Assembly (NCBI GenBank): GCA_027475525.1
Contig: JAMWFC010000066.1
Coordinates: forward strand, 248,001-312,000
Length of the DNA: 64,000 nt
Direction of reading: 5' to 3'
Source of the DNA: Macrolepiota albuminosa
Lineage: Eukaryota; Basidiomycota; Agaricomycetes; Agaricales; Agaricaceae
Within the stretch, counting starts at the first letter, position 1. Each line of letters begins with the position of its first letter. Below the pieces are notes generated by a model that did no database searches, was not told the DNA's origin, and worked only from the letters and a program-made list of their open reading frames with translations. Shown here in pieces: positions 23,826-35,600 of the stretch. The translations under genes were made by a program, and so were the position numbers.

Positions 23826-24001
23826 TGTAACCGGAGTTACGGGTTAGAACTATCTTGTGTGTATCACACAAGTGCTAAATCAGACCGCAGTATCGGATTG
23901 ACTAGTACTTAGAGTGAAAACAAGATGTTATCTTACGTAATACTCTACTAATTGATTATAGCATCGTTGACACTGATGATAATACGGATGACTCCATTAC
24001 A
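23826..24001 (-). repeat. 5' LTR of gypsy copy 2
   Basis: 176 bp, tgtaac...attaca on the + strand. Followed by ggaat, which matches 12389-12393. Confidence 0.95.
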
Positions 24002-24318
24002 GGAATACAAGTCCTTTGCAGCCTGATTTGGCACAGTTTGTCGTGGAACATGATCGTCCTCTTGAGGCATGTCAATGCACTCTGATCTAGGAAGCATGTC
24101 ATCAGATGGGGATTTGGTGTCAGCAAGAGGTTCACAGGTGTCCATAGGATCATTGTGGGATGCAACAGGTGCTGGAAGAGGATAAGTGAGGCCAGAGCCA
24201 GCTGCTTGCCTCTTGAGAAGATCGATCTTGGCTTTCAGCCTCGAAATTTCCTCTTCTCTGCCCTTTGGGTGGAGCGGAGGTTGGAGAGGAAGTTGAGAGG
24301 TACAGAGGAGGAGGTTGA
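24002..24318 (-). pseudogene. KDZ transposase N-terminal coding part between two insertions
   Basis: Open - strand frame with a short Leu-heptad helix (EEEISRLKAKIDLLKRQA) then an acidic Pro/Ser linker ending in PNQAAKDLYS at the gypsy insertion point. The frame continues across the target duplication into SNWMDLLERLV at 12393, so this is the N-terminus of the 8464-12393 gene. Its own 5' end is cut by the copia element at 24318, beyond which the leader resumes at 29464. The visible start codon upstream belongs to the copia LTR and is not original. Confidence 0.8.
24314..24318. repeat. target site duplication of the copia element, left
   Basis: gttga before the LTR; repeated at 29464-29468. 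Confidence 0.9.
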
Positions 24319-24632
24319 TGTTACGATCTGCAGGAGCGAGCACCGAGAGCGCTTGGACCGGATGAAAAGACGGACAAAGGGGTCTTTGGCCTGGGGCCAA
24401 AGAGCAGAGAACAAAGAGCGCAGATACTATATAACACGGACTCGTACCCTACTACCCTCAGTCGATTATACACAGGACTGAGGGTGTGTATGCTTTATTA
24501 TATCAGATTCGACCAATTTACTTACAATAGACTAGATTGTCTGTATACTTATAGGTACGGACAACAAATATACAGTCGATTATACACAGGACTGAGGATT
24601 GTCTGTATACTTATAGGATATAACTTCTAACA
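24319..24632 (+). repeat. 5' LTR of copia element
   Basis: 314 bp, tgttac...taaca. It contains two copies of an internal block (tcgattatacacaggactga and tctgtatacttatagg), so the LTR itself carries a partial tandem repeat. Confidence 0.95.
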
Positions 24633-24642
24633 GGTTATGGGC
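24633..24642 (+). promoter_or_regulatory. primer binding site, initiator-tRNA-Met half
   Basis: ggttatgggc begins at the base after the LTR. It is complementary to the anticodon-stem region of eukaryotic initiator tRNA-Met, the half-tRNA primer known for copia-type elements. Confidence 0.75.
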
Positions 24643-24869
24643 TGTTGCTGCACTGCTCATTAGAAGTATATCAATACCTGCGAGCTCTCTGCGGTGCTCA
24701 CCTCATTGCTTATCTGCCAGGCTGATAACCCAAATCTTGATCTTATCTACGTGATCTAGTCTCCCTTGTTCTTTTTGTCCTTGCAATACCACAAGGAAAA
24801 ATATCCCTGACCATCAAAGAAACACCTCCTGACAAGCCCCCTACCTCCAGTGCCACTAGGATTGCTGAG

Positions 24870-25416
24870 ATGAGGTTAGTCAACAACTTGAGTAACCCCA
24901 CAGTCCTACCTGTAGGAAAAATTACATCCTCTTGGACTGGACACATCTTAGATAAGGACGATGAGAAATATACAGAGTGGGCGTACACAATGAAACTGAA
25001 ACTGCCAATGGTCCAACTCTGGGACTACGTGTTTGACCCTCCCACCTCTCCTCATCCGACGTATGAACCACGGGCATACCGAGCCTGGACCTCCAACAAA
25101 CGCCTTACCTGCTCGTTCATCAAACGGGCAATATTTCCATCAGAACAGAAGTTGTGTGAAGACATGGGTGACCCTGTTACTCTGTGGACTTACTTGAAGG
25201 AGAGACATGGTGGCACAGTCTCCGTGTGGTTCTCCAAGAGGCACTTACTATGAAATGCTCTTTATCCAAGCCACTTACTAAGACAGTTGACTCAATTTTC
25301 AACAAGATAGACAGGGCATTCAAAGCTGGGAAGGTTACCAAGGAACAGTCAGGAACAGACCTACCCACGTCTACACCGGTCACACTGCCCCATGGTGTAT
25401 CCTGGAAGGCGGTGCT
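24870..25416 (+). pseudogene. copia gag
   Basis: MRLVNNLSNPTVLPVG..., then WTGHILDKDDEKYTEWAY and PVTLWTYLKERHGG, as in the gag-like N-terminus of fungal copia elements. The frame is broken after 25210 and continues in other frames (RGTYYEML-like and NKIDRAFKAGK) until the pol frame at 25417. No zinc knuckle is visible. Confidence 0.75.
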
Positions 25417-28400
25417 ATGGAAGGAAAAACCCTGGAGGAGTCCAGGAAAGCCTGCCTGGCATTCTACAAAAAGAAGGACAAAGACAAGAAGAAGGTATCC
25501 AAAGTGACCTTTACGCCATCTGGGGGGAACGCATTCACTCTGGAAGGGGACTCGGACACAATTGTGGCGTATCTAGCTTCCCAGGCCGGAAAAACAATGG
25601 CTGGTAAACCTGAGTTTGCCGGACTAGCATCAGATAAGTTACCAGGTTCTGGACACCTGAGCAATATGGAGACGCTTGAGATTGATGTGTGGATTGCACT
25701 TGAGGAGGAGAACTTATCCACAGACTCTTGCAATCCAGAAATCCTTTCCTGTGACGATGCACAGATGCGTCCATTCTTTCTAGACTCCGGGGCAACCATC
25801 CATATTTCACCGAATGCCTCAGACTTCACCACACTAACACACATTCATGATCGCCCCATCAAAGGCGTAGGAGGCACTACCATATCGGCAACTGGCATTG
25901 GAACTATCCATATAGATACCAACAATGGGACCCACCTTGAACTCAAGGACACATTATACGTTCCAAAGTCGACGGTCCAACTCTTGTCCATCAGTAAACT
26001 CGCTAGCCAACTCAACGTATCGACAACATTCAACAGAACAGAAGCCACTCTGATTACTCCTGACGGAAAGACTGTAGCCACAGGCACAATGATCCCAGGT
26101 CAAAACCTATATGCGCTCAACCTATCCAATAACCAGGCACTCACTGTGCATGCTCCACCTGACATATACTCCTGGCACCTCCGCCTAGGCCACACAAACT
26201 TCCAATCCATTATGGAAATGGCTCATGCCGGCATGATCCAAGGTATGCCCTCATCCTTCCCCACAAAACCTCCCAAATGTAACCACTGTATCCTCGGCAA
26301 ACAGGCCAGGACACCGGTACCAAAATTAAGGGAGGAAGGGAAAGGGCACAGAGCTACCAGGAGGCTGGAAAAGATCTGGGTGGACTTGGCTGGTCAGATA
26401 GCAGTCACGTCAAGGACAGAGAATAATTACGTTATGAACATTGTTGACAACTACACCAATAAACCTTGGTCCATCCCATTGAAATCGAAAGACAATGGCT
26501 TTGATGAACTAAAGGCTTGGATACTTGCTCACGAGAATGAGACAGGCCTGCAGCTAGTTATGCTCAGAACAGGACGAGACAGCGAGTTCAATGGGGAACA
26601 CCATAAACAATGGTACAAAGAGAAAAGTATCACGCTAGAAACTGGTGCTCCATATACGTCTGCATACATGGGCAGAGTAGAACGGATGCACAGGACACTA
26701 ATGGGGAAAGCACGCACGATGAGACTGGCAGCGAAATGCCCACCCTTCTTGTGGGACGAGTTCTACCTGACAGCAGCACACCTCCACGGAAAGACTAAGA
26801 CATCCGCAGTACAAAATATAACACCCAACAAACTGTGGTATGGACGATGTCCAGACTACTTGTATATCAAGGAGATAGGGTGTAAGGTCTTTGTCTTAAT
26901 CTTGAACAGACACAACCTGAAGATATATGAATGGTCAATCGAATGCGTGCTCATTGGACACGATCGCAATTCCAAGGCCTACAGATGCTATGATCGCGCA
27001 ACATCTAAGGTCTACAGTTCTTATCATGTCCACTTCATTGAAAGTCACCACGACGTACCTACGCAGTCCAAAATTGAACACCTAGCAGACGTTATCCCAA
27101 ACTCCATTAACTCCATCGCTGAATGTGCCAGGAACTCTCCAATCTCCAACAACCAGCAAGACAACAATAATACGAGTCCCGCCATACCTGGACAGCTCCT
27201 CACCAATCCGCAACCTGTCGAAATTGCCACTAAACCGCCCATCAACATATCTGAGCCAGCACCATCAACCCGTCGATCCCAACGCACCACAGTTCCCATG
27301 GAAAGAGCAGACCAGGGAGATCGAAGAGAGACCCGCACTGAAAAGGCTGTCAAGGAGTCAAAGGAGGCAGCAATGCGTGTGAGAGAAGGGAAGCTTGAGC
27401 AAAAAAAGGCCATCGAAGAACTCAGGCGAGTCCATACTGATGACATCAGAGAACCTGATTCCAATCTAGATCAGGCGCTGGCGGCGCTTAACACGATTGG
27501 AGATCACCCTGAGTTTGACCCGGAAGCCGACCTTGAAACCCTGAAATCTTGGGAAGAGGCCCAAAACTCTCCAGACAGGCAGAAATGGAGGACTTCATAT
27601 CAGGAGAAAATCAATTCTCTGAGAGAGATGGGGGTCTGGAAGCTCATACCAAGAAAAGACGTGCCTGAGGGACACCGTGTACTAAAAGGGAAACCCGTAT
27701 TCACAATCAAGCGAGATGAGAACGGAAAGATCACACGCTTCAAAACTCGTCATGTCATTCAAGGGTTCAACCAAGTCTATGGTAGGGACTACACTAAAAC
27801 TACATCTCCTACAGCACGTGCAGAATCTTGGAGAATTCTTCTCCACCTGGCAGCCACTCTCGGATAGAACATGGTACAGGTTGACGTAAAGACGGCATTC
27901 CTAAACGGAATCCTTCCAGAGGACAAAACCGTATTCATGGAACAACCGAGGGATTTCAAAGAGACAGGTAAAGAGGGCTGGGTATGCAAGCTGGTGAAAG
28001 GCTTGTACGGAATGAAGCAAGCTGGGAGAATATGGAACAAAACAATGGATGGACACATGCAGAAATGGGGATTCACACGTCTTGAATGTGAGGCATGCAT
28101 CTATTACTGAAAGACTGACATCGGTGTTGTCATTGCGGGAGTGCATGTCAACAACTTCCTCTCAATAGCTAGCTCGGAGGCTGCAAATGATCACTTCAAG
28201 GCACAAATGGCCAGCACATGGACTATCGCCGACTTGGGTGCACCCAGACACATCCTAGGGATTGCCATTGAGTGAAACAAGGACAATCAAACAGTACACC
28301 TATCCCAAACTGTATTGATTGACCGCCTAATTCAGCTCTTCGGCCAAACCAAGGCCACACCCGTATTGACCCCAATGGAACCTGGTACCAAGCTCCGACG

Positions 28401-29091
28401 AGCAGACCTGTCGACCCTCACCCAGATCGAGCGTGAAAAGATTGCCTGGATTCCATATAGAAAATTGGTAGGAGGACTACTCTGGCTAGCCATATCGACA
28501 CGTCCCAATATTCAATATGCGGTCCAGCAATTATCGCAGTATCTCGACTGCTACACACAAACACACTGGCATGCAGCGATCCGCACATTACGATACCTCA
28601 AAGGCACACAGACCCTGGGTCTGGGCTTGGGGGGGAAACAACCAGTGAAACTGGTAGGATTCACCGACTCCGATTGGGCTAACTGCCTTGATACCAGGAG
28701 GAGCATAGGAGGATACATATGGTCTCTCAGCTCAGGATCAATCTCATGGTCCACACACAAACAGCGTATGGTCGCAGCATCATCATGCAAAGCCAAATAT
28801 ATGGCAGCATTTGAAGCTTCTCAAGAATGTATATGGCTGCGGGCAATCATGGCGGCGATAGGACATGCACCCGAAGGGCCGACGACCCTCTTATGTGACA
28901 AGAGCTCAGCTATCAACCTTTCAGAAGACCCAATGCTCCATCAAAGGGTAAAACACATCGACATCAAATACCACTTCTTGCAAGAACATGTGGCATCGAA
29001 AGAAATCATGATACGATACATTAACATGAAGGAAAATGTCACCGACCTATTTACCAAAGCCCTGCCCACACCGCAATTTACAAAGCTATGA
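25417..29091 (+). pseudogene. copia pol: protease, integrase, RT, RNase H
   Basis: Protease DSGATIHIS; GAG-pre-integrase WHLRLGH and CNHCILGKQ; integrase first Asp in IWVDLAG and Glu in RVERMHRTLMG, with the second catalytic region changed (RTGRDSEF where xDxGxEF is expected). RT: QVDVKTAFLNGIL and GLYGMKQAGRIWN, but the YVDD box reads HVNN (28147-28158), both Asp changed by G to A at CpG. RNase H: FTDSDWA, with the usual TEAEY reading CKAKY. In-frame stops at 27865-27867, 28108-28110 and 28273-28275. The element cannot copy itself. Confidence 0.93.
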
Positions 29092-29140
29092 ACCATCCTG
29101 GGGATCTGCCAGTCTTCTATATGAGGAGAAGGCTCTCGGT

Positions 29141-29149
29141 AAGGAGGAG
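29141..29149 (+). promoter_or_regulatory. copia polypurine tract
   Basis: aaggaggag immediately before the right LTR. Confidence 0.7.
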
Positions 29150-29463
29150 TGTTACGATCTGCAGGAGCGAGCACCGAGAGCGCTTGGACTGGATGAAAGG
29201 ACAGACAAAGGGGTCTTTGGCCTGGGGCCAAAGAGCAGAGAACAAAGAGCACAGATACTATATAACACGGACTCGTACCCTACCACCCTCAGTCGATTAT
29301 ACACAGGACTGAGGGTGAGTACGCTTTATTATATCAGATCTGACCAATTTAATTACAATAGACTAGATTGTCTGTATACTTATAGGTACGGACAACAAAT
29401 ATACAGTCGTTTATACACAGGACTGAGGATTGTCTGTATACTTATAGGATATAACTTCTAACA
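29150..29463 (+). repeat. 3' LTR of copia element
   Basis: 314 bp, tgttac...taaca, followed by gttga (29464-29468). Confidence 0.95.
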
Positions 29464-29630
29464 GTTGAGAGGTACAGAGGTATGAGGGCATGAAGGTATG
29501 AAGGGAGAATGTGAAGAGGTTGGGCAGTAGATCGGAAATCTTGGAGGTTCTATTTTTGTAAAAAGAAGCAGAACCGTCCAACCTCCCGCCATCTTAGGGT
29601 ACTTTTGAGAGCACAAATAACCCCCCTAAG

Positions 29631-29961
29631 ATGCCATCAAGAAGCAGGAAGTGTCCTGCCTTAGGTGCACAATTTCATGCATTATCAACATCTCAACCAC
29701 TTCTTGTCAATCGTTTTGATCTCATTCCTTCATCCACCTTTCTTTACATGCTCTGTGATAAACCAACTGGAACTGATGCTTGCTGGAAGATTTTGATCTC
29801 ATTCCTTCATCCACCTTTCTTTACATGCTCTGTGATAAACCAACTGGAACTGATGCTTGCTGGAAGATTTCAGCAACCGATTGGTCATTCTTCAAGCAAC
29901 TCAAAGCCAGTAAAGAAAAAATCATCGTGGCTGTTGTAGCATTGCGCAGCAGCCAAGATTA
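29631..29961 (+). CDS. small hypothetical ORF, split by a 77-bp duplication
   Basis: ATG at 29631 (MPSRSRKCPALGAQF). The frame is broken by the 77-bp duplication at 29714. With one copy removed it runs about 84 codons to the TAA (FKQLKASKEKIIVAVVALRS near the end). It lies divergent to the KDZ start, so it may be a first exon of a transposon companion gene. No family recognised; coding status is uncertain. Confidence 0.35.
29714..29867. repeat. 77-bp tandem duplication
   Basis: Period 77, exact (ttttgatctcattccttc at 29714 and 29791). Confidence 0.95.
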
Positions 29962-30289
29962 ATATGACTATTCTGCAGCTATATCTTGTGGTCCTAGTGG
30001 ATATCTTACTTTTTTTTTGCATGCCTGAAGGGTGCGGAGACAATTTTTTGCATTGTCAATTAAAAAAAAATACATTTTTTCATATGCGTGATTATGATTA
30101 AGGTAAAAAGATGGCTGATGTTTTTATTAAAGTAAGAACTGGAGAACTGGCCAAAATGGTTAAGGTAAAAAACCCCAATTTTGGTCAATTTTGGATCAGG
30201 CATCTAAGGGGACTTTTGGGGGTCCTGTAAAACCTCAGTCTACTAAAGTAGACCTCAGAACCGGTCAATGCCAATTTTTACTCCATCTC

Positions 30290-31198
30290 TAGCTCAACAG
30301 CCTCTACAACCCAGACGGTTCCATCCTGCTAGCATCAGAACCCGCCGTCCTCTCATGGATCGCCAGTCTTGGGGCCGGGTCCAGCCCAAGACAATCAAAG
30401 CGTATCTATCAGCCGTACAATCCCTCCACGTCGACGCCAACCTCTTATTCCCAGCCACTGAGTCCCCTCTTGTCCAACGCCTTATCAGGAGAATCAAACG
30501 CTACCATGGAGAAGGAGATCATCGCCCTGTCCAACCGATCACGCTGCCAATTCTCACTTCCCTCCTCAGTCAGCTTAAACCCGGCCTCACTGCTGGCCAC
30601 ACCACTGTCTACACAACCTGCTGCCTGGCTTACTCCGGGCTCCTACGCAGCGGGGAATCCACCGTTGGCAAGGGAGGAAAGTATTCCTCTAGTCTCCACC
30701 TTTCCTGCCAATCAATCGAATTCTTACCCAACTTTCAAAGCGCGACACATGCGCGACTCACACTCCCTGCCTCCAAAACAGCAAGGGCGCCACCATCACT
30801 ATTGCAGCAGCTCCTGGACGCTCCACATGCCCCATTACTGCACTCAAGGCCCTATTCACAGAACAGCCACGCGAAGCCAGCGCGCCTCTATTTGAACAGC
30901 TCGACGGTACAGCTTTGTCGTACTCTTATTTCATCAGCACCATCCGAGACGCACTTTCCTCGGCCGGCCTCCCAGCCTTTATGCAGGACACAGTTTCAGA
31001 CGGGGGGCAGCCTCCGCTGCCGCCACAGCAGGATACTCGGATTACAAAATCCAGCTGCTAGGCAGGTGGCGCAGCGATTCATACAAATTATATATTGAAA
31101 ATGATCCATCTCGAATCCTCCGCCTCTCATCCCTTCTTCACATGGCCTTCAACCACCTCGCCCCTTTCGAACCTCCGCTGGCTTGAGTTTTTGGCCCT
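30290..31198 (+). pseudogene. tyrosine recombinase (Crypton/DIRS type), frameshifted
   Basis: The recombinase reads through four frame segments: an N-terminal helix (LNSLYNPDGSILLASEPAVL), core-binding region (PKTIKAYLSAVQSLHVDA, LIRRIKRYHGEGDHRP), the catalytic Arg in LLRSGEST, HxxR as GHSFRRGAAS (about 30986), and LLGRWRSDSYKLYIEND with the nucleophile Tyr near 31085. At least three small indels (about 30370, 30775 and 30980) break it; all catalytic residues remain. The stop is at about 31196. Whether it was a Crypton or the 3' end of a DIRS-like element cannot be told, since no RT is next to it. Confidence 0.85.
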
Positions 31199-31369
31199 TT
31201 CTCTCTCGCGGATTAAGGTTCTGACGTTCGAGAACTTCTCAGGACTCGAGAAATATAATTTCTTCTCGCAAACACACAGTTTCTCTCTAAGTTCCTCCAT
31301 CATCCTTTACTCTACCTCATTCCATTCCTCATTTCCTCTCCCCTTCACGATCGTCAGCTCTGAATTAAT

Positions 31370-31825
31370 GACCCCGCTGGCCGGTGGCTTGCCTCGGGCG
31401 ATCACGTGCGCTTCCTCCTTGTTTTCTTCGCTCTTCCTAAACGATCGTCTTCTAGTGTGGGTCGATATCGGTATTCGACCTCCGTGACCCAGAGGCATCC
31501 GCGCCGACCGCGACCGTGACTACAACTACGAAACACACGCGCCCTGTCCTCGAGTTCCCTGCACATGACGGTGAGCTCCACCTCGGCTCCACCGCCCGCC
31601 ACACTGCTGACTCTCGCTGTAGACGCTGTAGGCTCCGTCGCGTTCCACCCGCTGCGCCCCTTGCTCCTCTCCGTCTCGGGCTCACGTCACTTCCTTGCCC
31701 CCGACTCTGACTCCAACTCCAACTCTGGCTCTGACTCCGACGTGGGTACTGAGACACGCGTCGTGCGGCGTGTGCGCCCCACCGTGATGGATCAGTCGAT
31801 CAAGACGTGGTCATTTGTGCGATGA
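31370..31825 (+). pseudogene. WRAP53/TCAB1-like WD40 protein, last three exons only
   Basis: Exons 31370-31405, 31456-31570 and 31623-31825, with clean introns of 50 and 52 nt, encode DPAGRWLASGDH, CGSISVFDLRDPEAS and DDAVGSVAFHPLRPLLLSVS. The C-terminus VMDQSIKTWSFVR is typical of WRAP53 (telomerase Cajal body protein, WDR79) homologues, whose last WD40 blade contains SGSRHF. Upstream of 31370 the frame hits TGA at 31361 and the sequence no longer matches, so the N-terminal blades are missing. The gene seems truncated near the tyrosine-recombinase remnant that ends at 31198. WRAP53 binds telomerase and scaRNAs in animals; the fungal role is less clear. It may be a broken duplicate. Confidence 0.7.
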
Positions 31826-32619
31826 AGAAATGGGATTTGAGAGGTCGAACAAAACCATGTACAGTAGCTCTGTTTGCGTGGTTACGCGCAGATGTGATGG
31901 CAGTAAGGGGATTCTGAAAGATCTCTTAGAACCAACAAAGTCAGTTAGTAGGTGTCTAAAAAGACAAAATATCAAAGGGTCTTGGGCTTCTTTATACCAA
32001 TATTTGCACGATTGCCAAGTCCTGACACTAGTGCACAGCACGGCTTCAGAGCGCACGGATAAACACATGATACAAGGTGATACACACATATGAAACTTGT
32101 TACATTTTGAAAAGACAAATTAAGTCTGCTTTCACTGATATCATTATCGCTGTGATTACACCTGCATTACTAGACCAGAAAAGTCCTCGCTAATCCAGTC
32201 TCGATCAAAAGAGTTATGGACAATTGACAGCATGACCTAGGCGAAGGCTGAAGTCAGGTGGCCTGCACAATCACGTGACCTAAGTCCTTCAGTGTCGACA
32301 ACATATCGACAACTCACTGCTGCCCAATTGTCTGAGGTCTAGTCAAGTTCTTGTCTCAGAATCTCAAGAGTGCTCGTCCTAAGTGTTTCGACTAGCCCAT
32401 ACGTTTCTCCGGAATCTATACTTGAAACCACTGGGGACCCATTCAATTTCCGCTGTTGACATATTCAGGGGTCCTACGTGGGCTTTGTGACATATCTCGC
32501 CATCTCATTGTTTTGTCCTCGTGTCCGGTGATTCAATCAGATAACATTTCATAATAAGAAGGAGACGAGGTGACTGTTTGTACTGTCCTCACTTGCCCAA
32601 CCGCTCATCCTCCTTCATC
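31826..32619. other. intergenic, nothing recognised
   Basis: Antisense open frames at 31811-32093 have no recognisable product. The right part should hold the FunK1 promoter. Confidence 0.5.
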
Positions 32620-35600
32620 ATGTCCTCGCAGCTGCTGACGGTTGGTGATACCCCTCATAAATCATCGACGCGAGCCAGTTCAATACACGAGAAGGCATCT
32701 ATGGCCGACGTCCAAGCGGAAATCGAGAGAGATATAAAAAACACTCTCTACACCGTCGAGACCGATGAATTCTTGAAAAACATAATCCCTGAGATACCTA
32801 AACTCCAGGAAAGCCTTGACAATTTGAAGTCTAATGGTATATATACTGGCTCTCGCTGGAATGACTTCCCGGACAAACGTCCAAACGATAAATCGAAGGA
32901 GAAAGAGATTTACAAACCTTTTGCTGCCATTCTGAATGCCATTGTTAAAACCATGGACCTGGAGGTCATTCGAACCGACATCGTCTATGTTGATCGTCAC
33001 AATACTTCTCCGAAATCTCTCGAGGATGACACGGCGAGCGGTCGTCCTGATGGCGCAGGGGCTCAACCTGACGTCGACATTACAGCATTGGAGATCAAGA
33101 TAAAAGACCTGGAAGATCAAGTACCATATAAGACGCGCGCTGCTATGAAGGAGCACCAAAAGCATGCGGGACAGTACAAGGATGAGTTAGAAAAACTTGT
33201 GAGTGTGTCCATCTTAAACCGTGGATGCCTTGTTAACTTCTGCCTAGCTTGAAATTTATCAGCTCTGGTGGATGTGCATGCATGTTGTTTATGAAATTAA
33301 ATGGGACAACTCAGAAACGGATCGTTTGATTGCGGTAAAGCAGCTTTTGGGCTACATGCGTCTCGTCTTGGCGGAACAGTTGGATCGGCGCTTCGTATTG
33401 GGTTTTGTCCTTCTATATGACGAGCTCACCCTAGTATCGTGTGATAGATCTGGAGTGACAATGACAATGACGCCAATCAATATTCACAGAGTAAGCAATC
33501 ATTTGTCGAGCAGTCCTATTCACTGACAGTTTGTAGGACTGGAAAAAATTCGTTCGAATCATAACTGGTTTCTCACGTATGAATCCTGTACAACTCGGCT
33601 GGGACCCGGCGATGAAGATTTATCTCCCTCATACGATGGATGTCAAACCATCTTATGAAGTCGCCCATGACTGGCAGGGCGTTTACGGAAACGGTCGTTA
33701 CAACATCCACTGGGTCATTGATATCGAGGAAGATGGGAAAGTCGAGAAATATATTGCTGTGGCAATCATTTCTGCGCTACGTTCCACTGGGTCATTGATA
33801 TCGAGGAAGATGGGAAAGTCGAGAAATATATTGCTGTGGCAATCATTTCTGCGCTACGTTCGGCGGAGATTTGTGGTCGGGCTACCGTCGTCTACGAAGT
33901 TGTCAAATTTGATGAAAAAGAAAATCCGGAGAAGGTCAGAATAGGATACGACTTCTATTACATCAATCACTGATAACATGTTGACAGACATATGCGCTTA
34001 AGCGTTACTGGAGACCCATCCGGCCAGGCTCAAATGACCCAAAGTTATACCCATCCGAAGGCCAAGTGTACGACATCTTAGACGAGGGACTGACTGATGA
34101 GGAACTTAAGCACGCTATCGTATATCACGACATCAAGATTGATGGCGAAGTTGACAGCACATTCAAGCTGGCCCGCTGTGGTATGGTCGCTCAACGTTAT
34201 GAACATCCCGTCAAACAGGGTCCGGCTATGAGAAGCGAGGGTGACGATAAGGCTGAAAATCGCCTGGAGAAGAATGACGTGGGGGAGAAATCTCCCAGTC
34301 CTTCTCCTAACCCTTCGACTCTTTTGCTCGTGGACCGTATCCATGTGAATATTCTCATGCCAATGGGTAGAGAAATCAGATTTTTCTGTTCTTTATTGGA
34401 GCTTTTATACTGTCTCTTGCACTATGCCCGAGGTGTGTCTGTTTTGCTCCGGGGTTTCTTGTTTTGTTTATCGCTGTCATAGAACTACGAGACGGCCATA
34501 AGAAGTGCATCGTCCACCGTGATCTCAGTATTGGAAATCTCTTGATTTTTGACTCTGCGAATGGTGTAACTTTCGGGCGTATCATGGATTACGATCATGC
34601 CAAGAAGGCAAGTAGCATGGGTGAAATACAGTCCATGATAGCTGGCCTTTCTCCCTTGACCCTCCAGGAGAGACGAGGCTTTCTCACATACGGTCTCAAA
34701 CTTAGCTTAGGAAGAAAAGCAACAGACGATGTCCTTGATACGGCTTTGAGATGGCTCAAACCCAACAAAGCTGTCAACTACATAGAAGATGTTGTCGAGT
34801 GGTTTGAGTTAAAACAGTATGCCTCAGAAAACCCTCTCTCCATGGCAAATCTAGGATGGTACAATATCGTAAGCCTACCTCCAATCACTTTTCTGCTCTG
34901 TGTCACAGTTCTATATAGGAGGACAAAACTAAACCTCATGATTGGCCCAATTTTGCCGATCATGTGGCTGGCCCGGGAGAGCGCACAGTCAGTTTTTTTT
35001 TAAAAATCTTTCAAGGCATGTAGGACGGTATTGATCGACCCTTTTGAAGGGCACTCTTCCCTACATGAGTGGAGAGGTCATTGCTGGAAAGTTTCTCCAT
35101 ATTCTTGCCCGCTCTGCTCAAACTCCGGTGTTCATCCATGACGCGATTCACGACATGGAGTCGCTCTTTTGGGTTGTAGTCCGCCTGTGCTTAACGCGCA
35201 AGGGTCCCGGCATAAATATGCGGCGGAAAGAGGAACTGGACGAGAAATCACCGGACGCTGTGAAATCATTGGACAATGGAAAATCGACGGGCAACAAAGA
35301 ACCAACGTTCAAACCAGAACTCCAAGACATTGTCGTTCGCCTTTTTGACGGCAATGAAGAAATATTGAAAGAGACAAAGGTTGATATACATGAAAAGTGG
35401 TATTTGTTCGACGAAAAAGTTATTACACACTTTCATCCTTATTTCAAATGCCTCGAACCCTATGTGCGCAAATGGTGGAAAACACTCATTCTTGGTTATA
35501 GGCACCGTGCAGAAGAATACTATAACATTCACGATCACATCATTCGCATCATCGAACAAGCCATTGATGACATCAAGACCCGTGCCAACGATGAGAATGA

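Larger units (their letters stand above)
12394..24001 (-). mobile_element. Ty3/gypsy chromovirus, copy 2, full length (11.6 kb)
   Basis: 176-bp LTRs at both ends and a 5-bp target duplication (ggaat) define the exact borders. Order on the - strand: 5' LTR, gag (with a long N-terminal extension), aspartic protease, RT, RNase H, integrase with chromodomain, extra ORF, 3' LTR. It is inserted in the KDZ transposase gene. The two LTRs differ at only 3 of 176 positions, all CpG/TpG-type transitions, so insertion is fairly recent. The leader after the 5' LTR (ttttttaaatcttctgctatcgg) has no obvious tRNA 3'-end complement, so the primer is unknown. Three 77-bp duplications inside it are probably assembly errors. 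Confidence 0.96.
24319..29463 (+). mobile_element. Ty1/copia retrotransposon, full length but dead (5.1 kb)
   Basis: Two 314-bp LTRs (about 96.5 percent identical by my count, 11 differences), 5-bp target duplication gttga, a primer binding site directly after the left LTR and a purine run before the right LTR. Gag and pol are decayed. It is inserted in the 5' coding region of the KDZ gene and is oriented opposite to it. Confidence 0.95.
29464..30289. other. KDZ 5' leader and AT-rich spacer
   Basis: The KDZ sequence resumes after the copia target duplication (a - strand ATG at 29491 is a candidate start). A 10-bp inverted repeat, catcttaggg / ccctaagatg (29590-29599 and 29624-29633), sits between it and the + strand ORF at 29631. 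A related phrase (catctaaggggacttttgg) occurs near 30205. I could not identify transposon ends. Confidence 0.45.

Noticed and set aside
24155..24481. + strand 108-codon frame over the copia LTR junction
   Set aside because: Half KDZ antisense and half LTR; not a gene.
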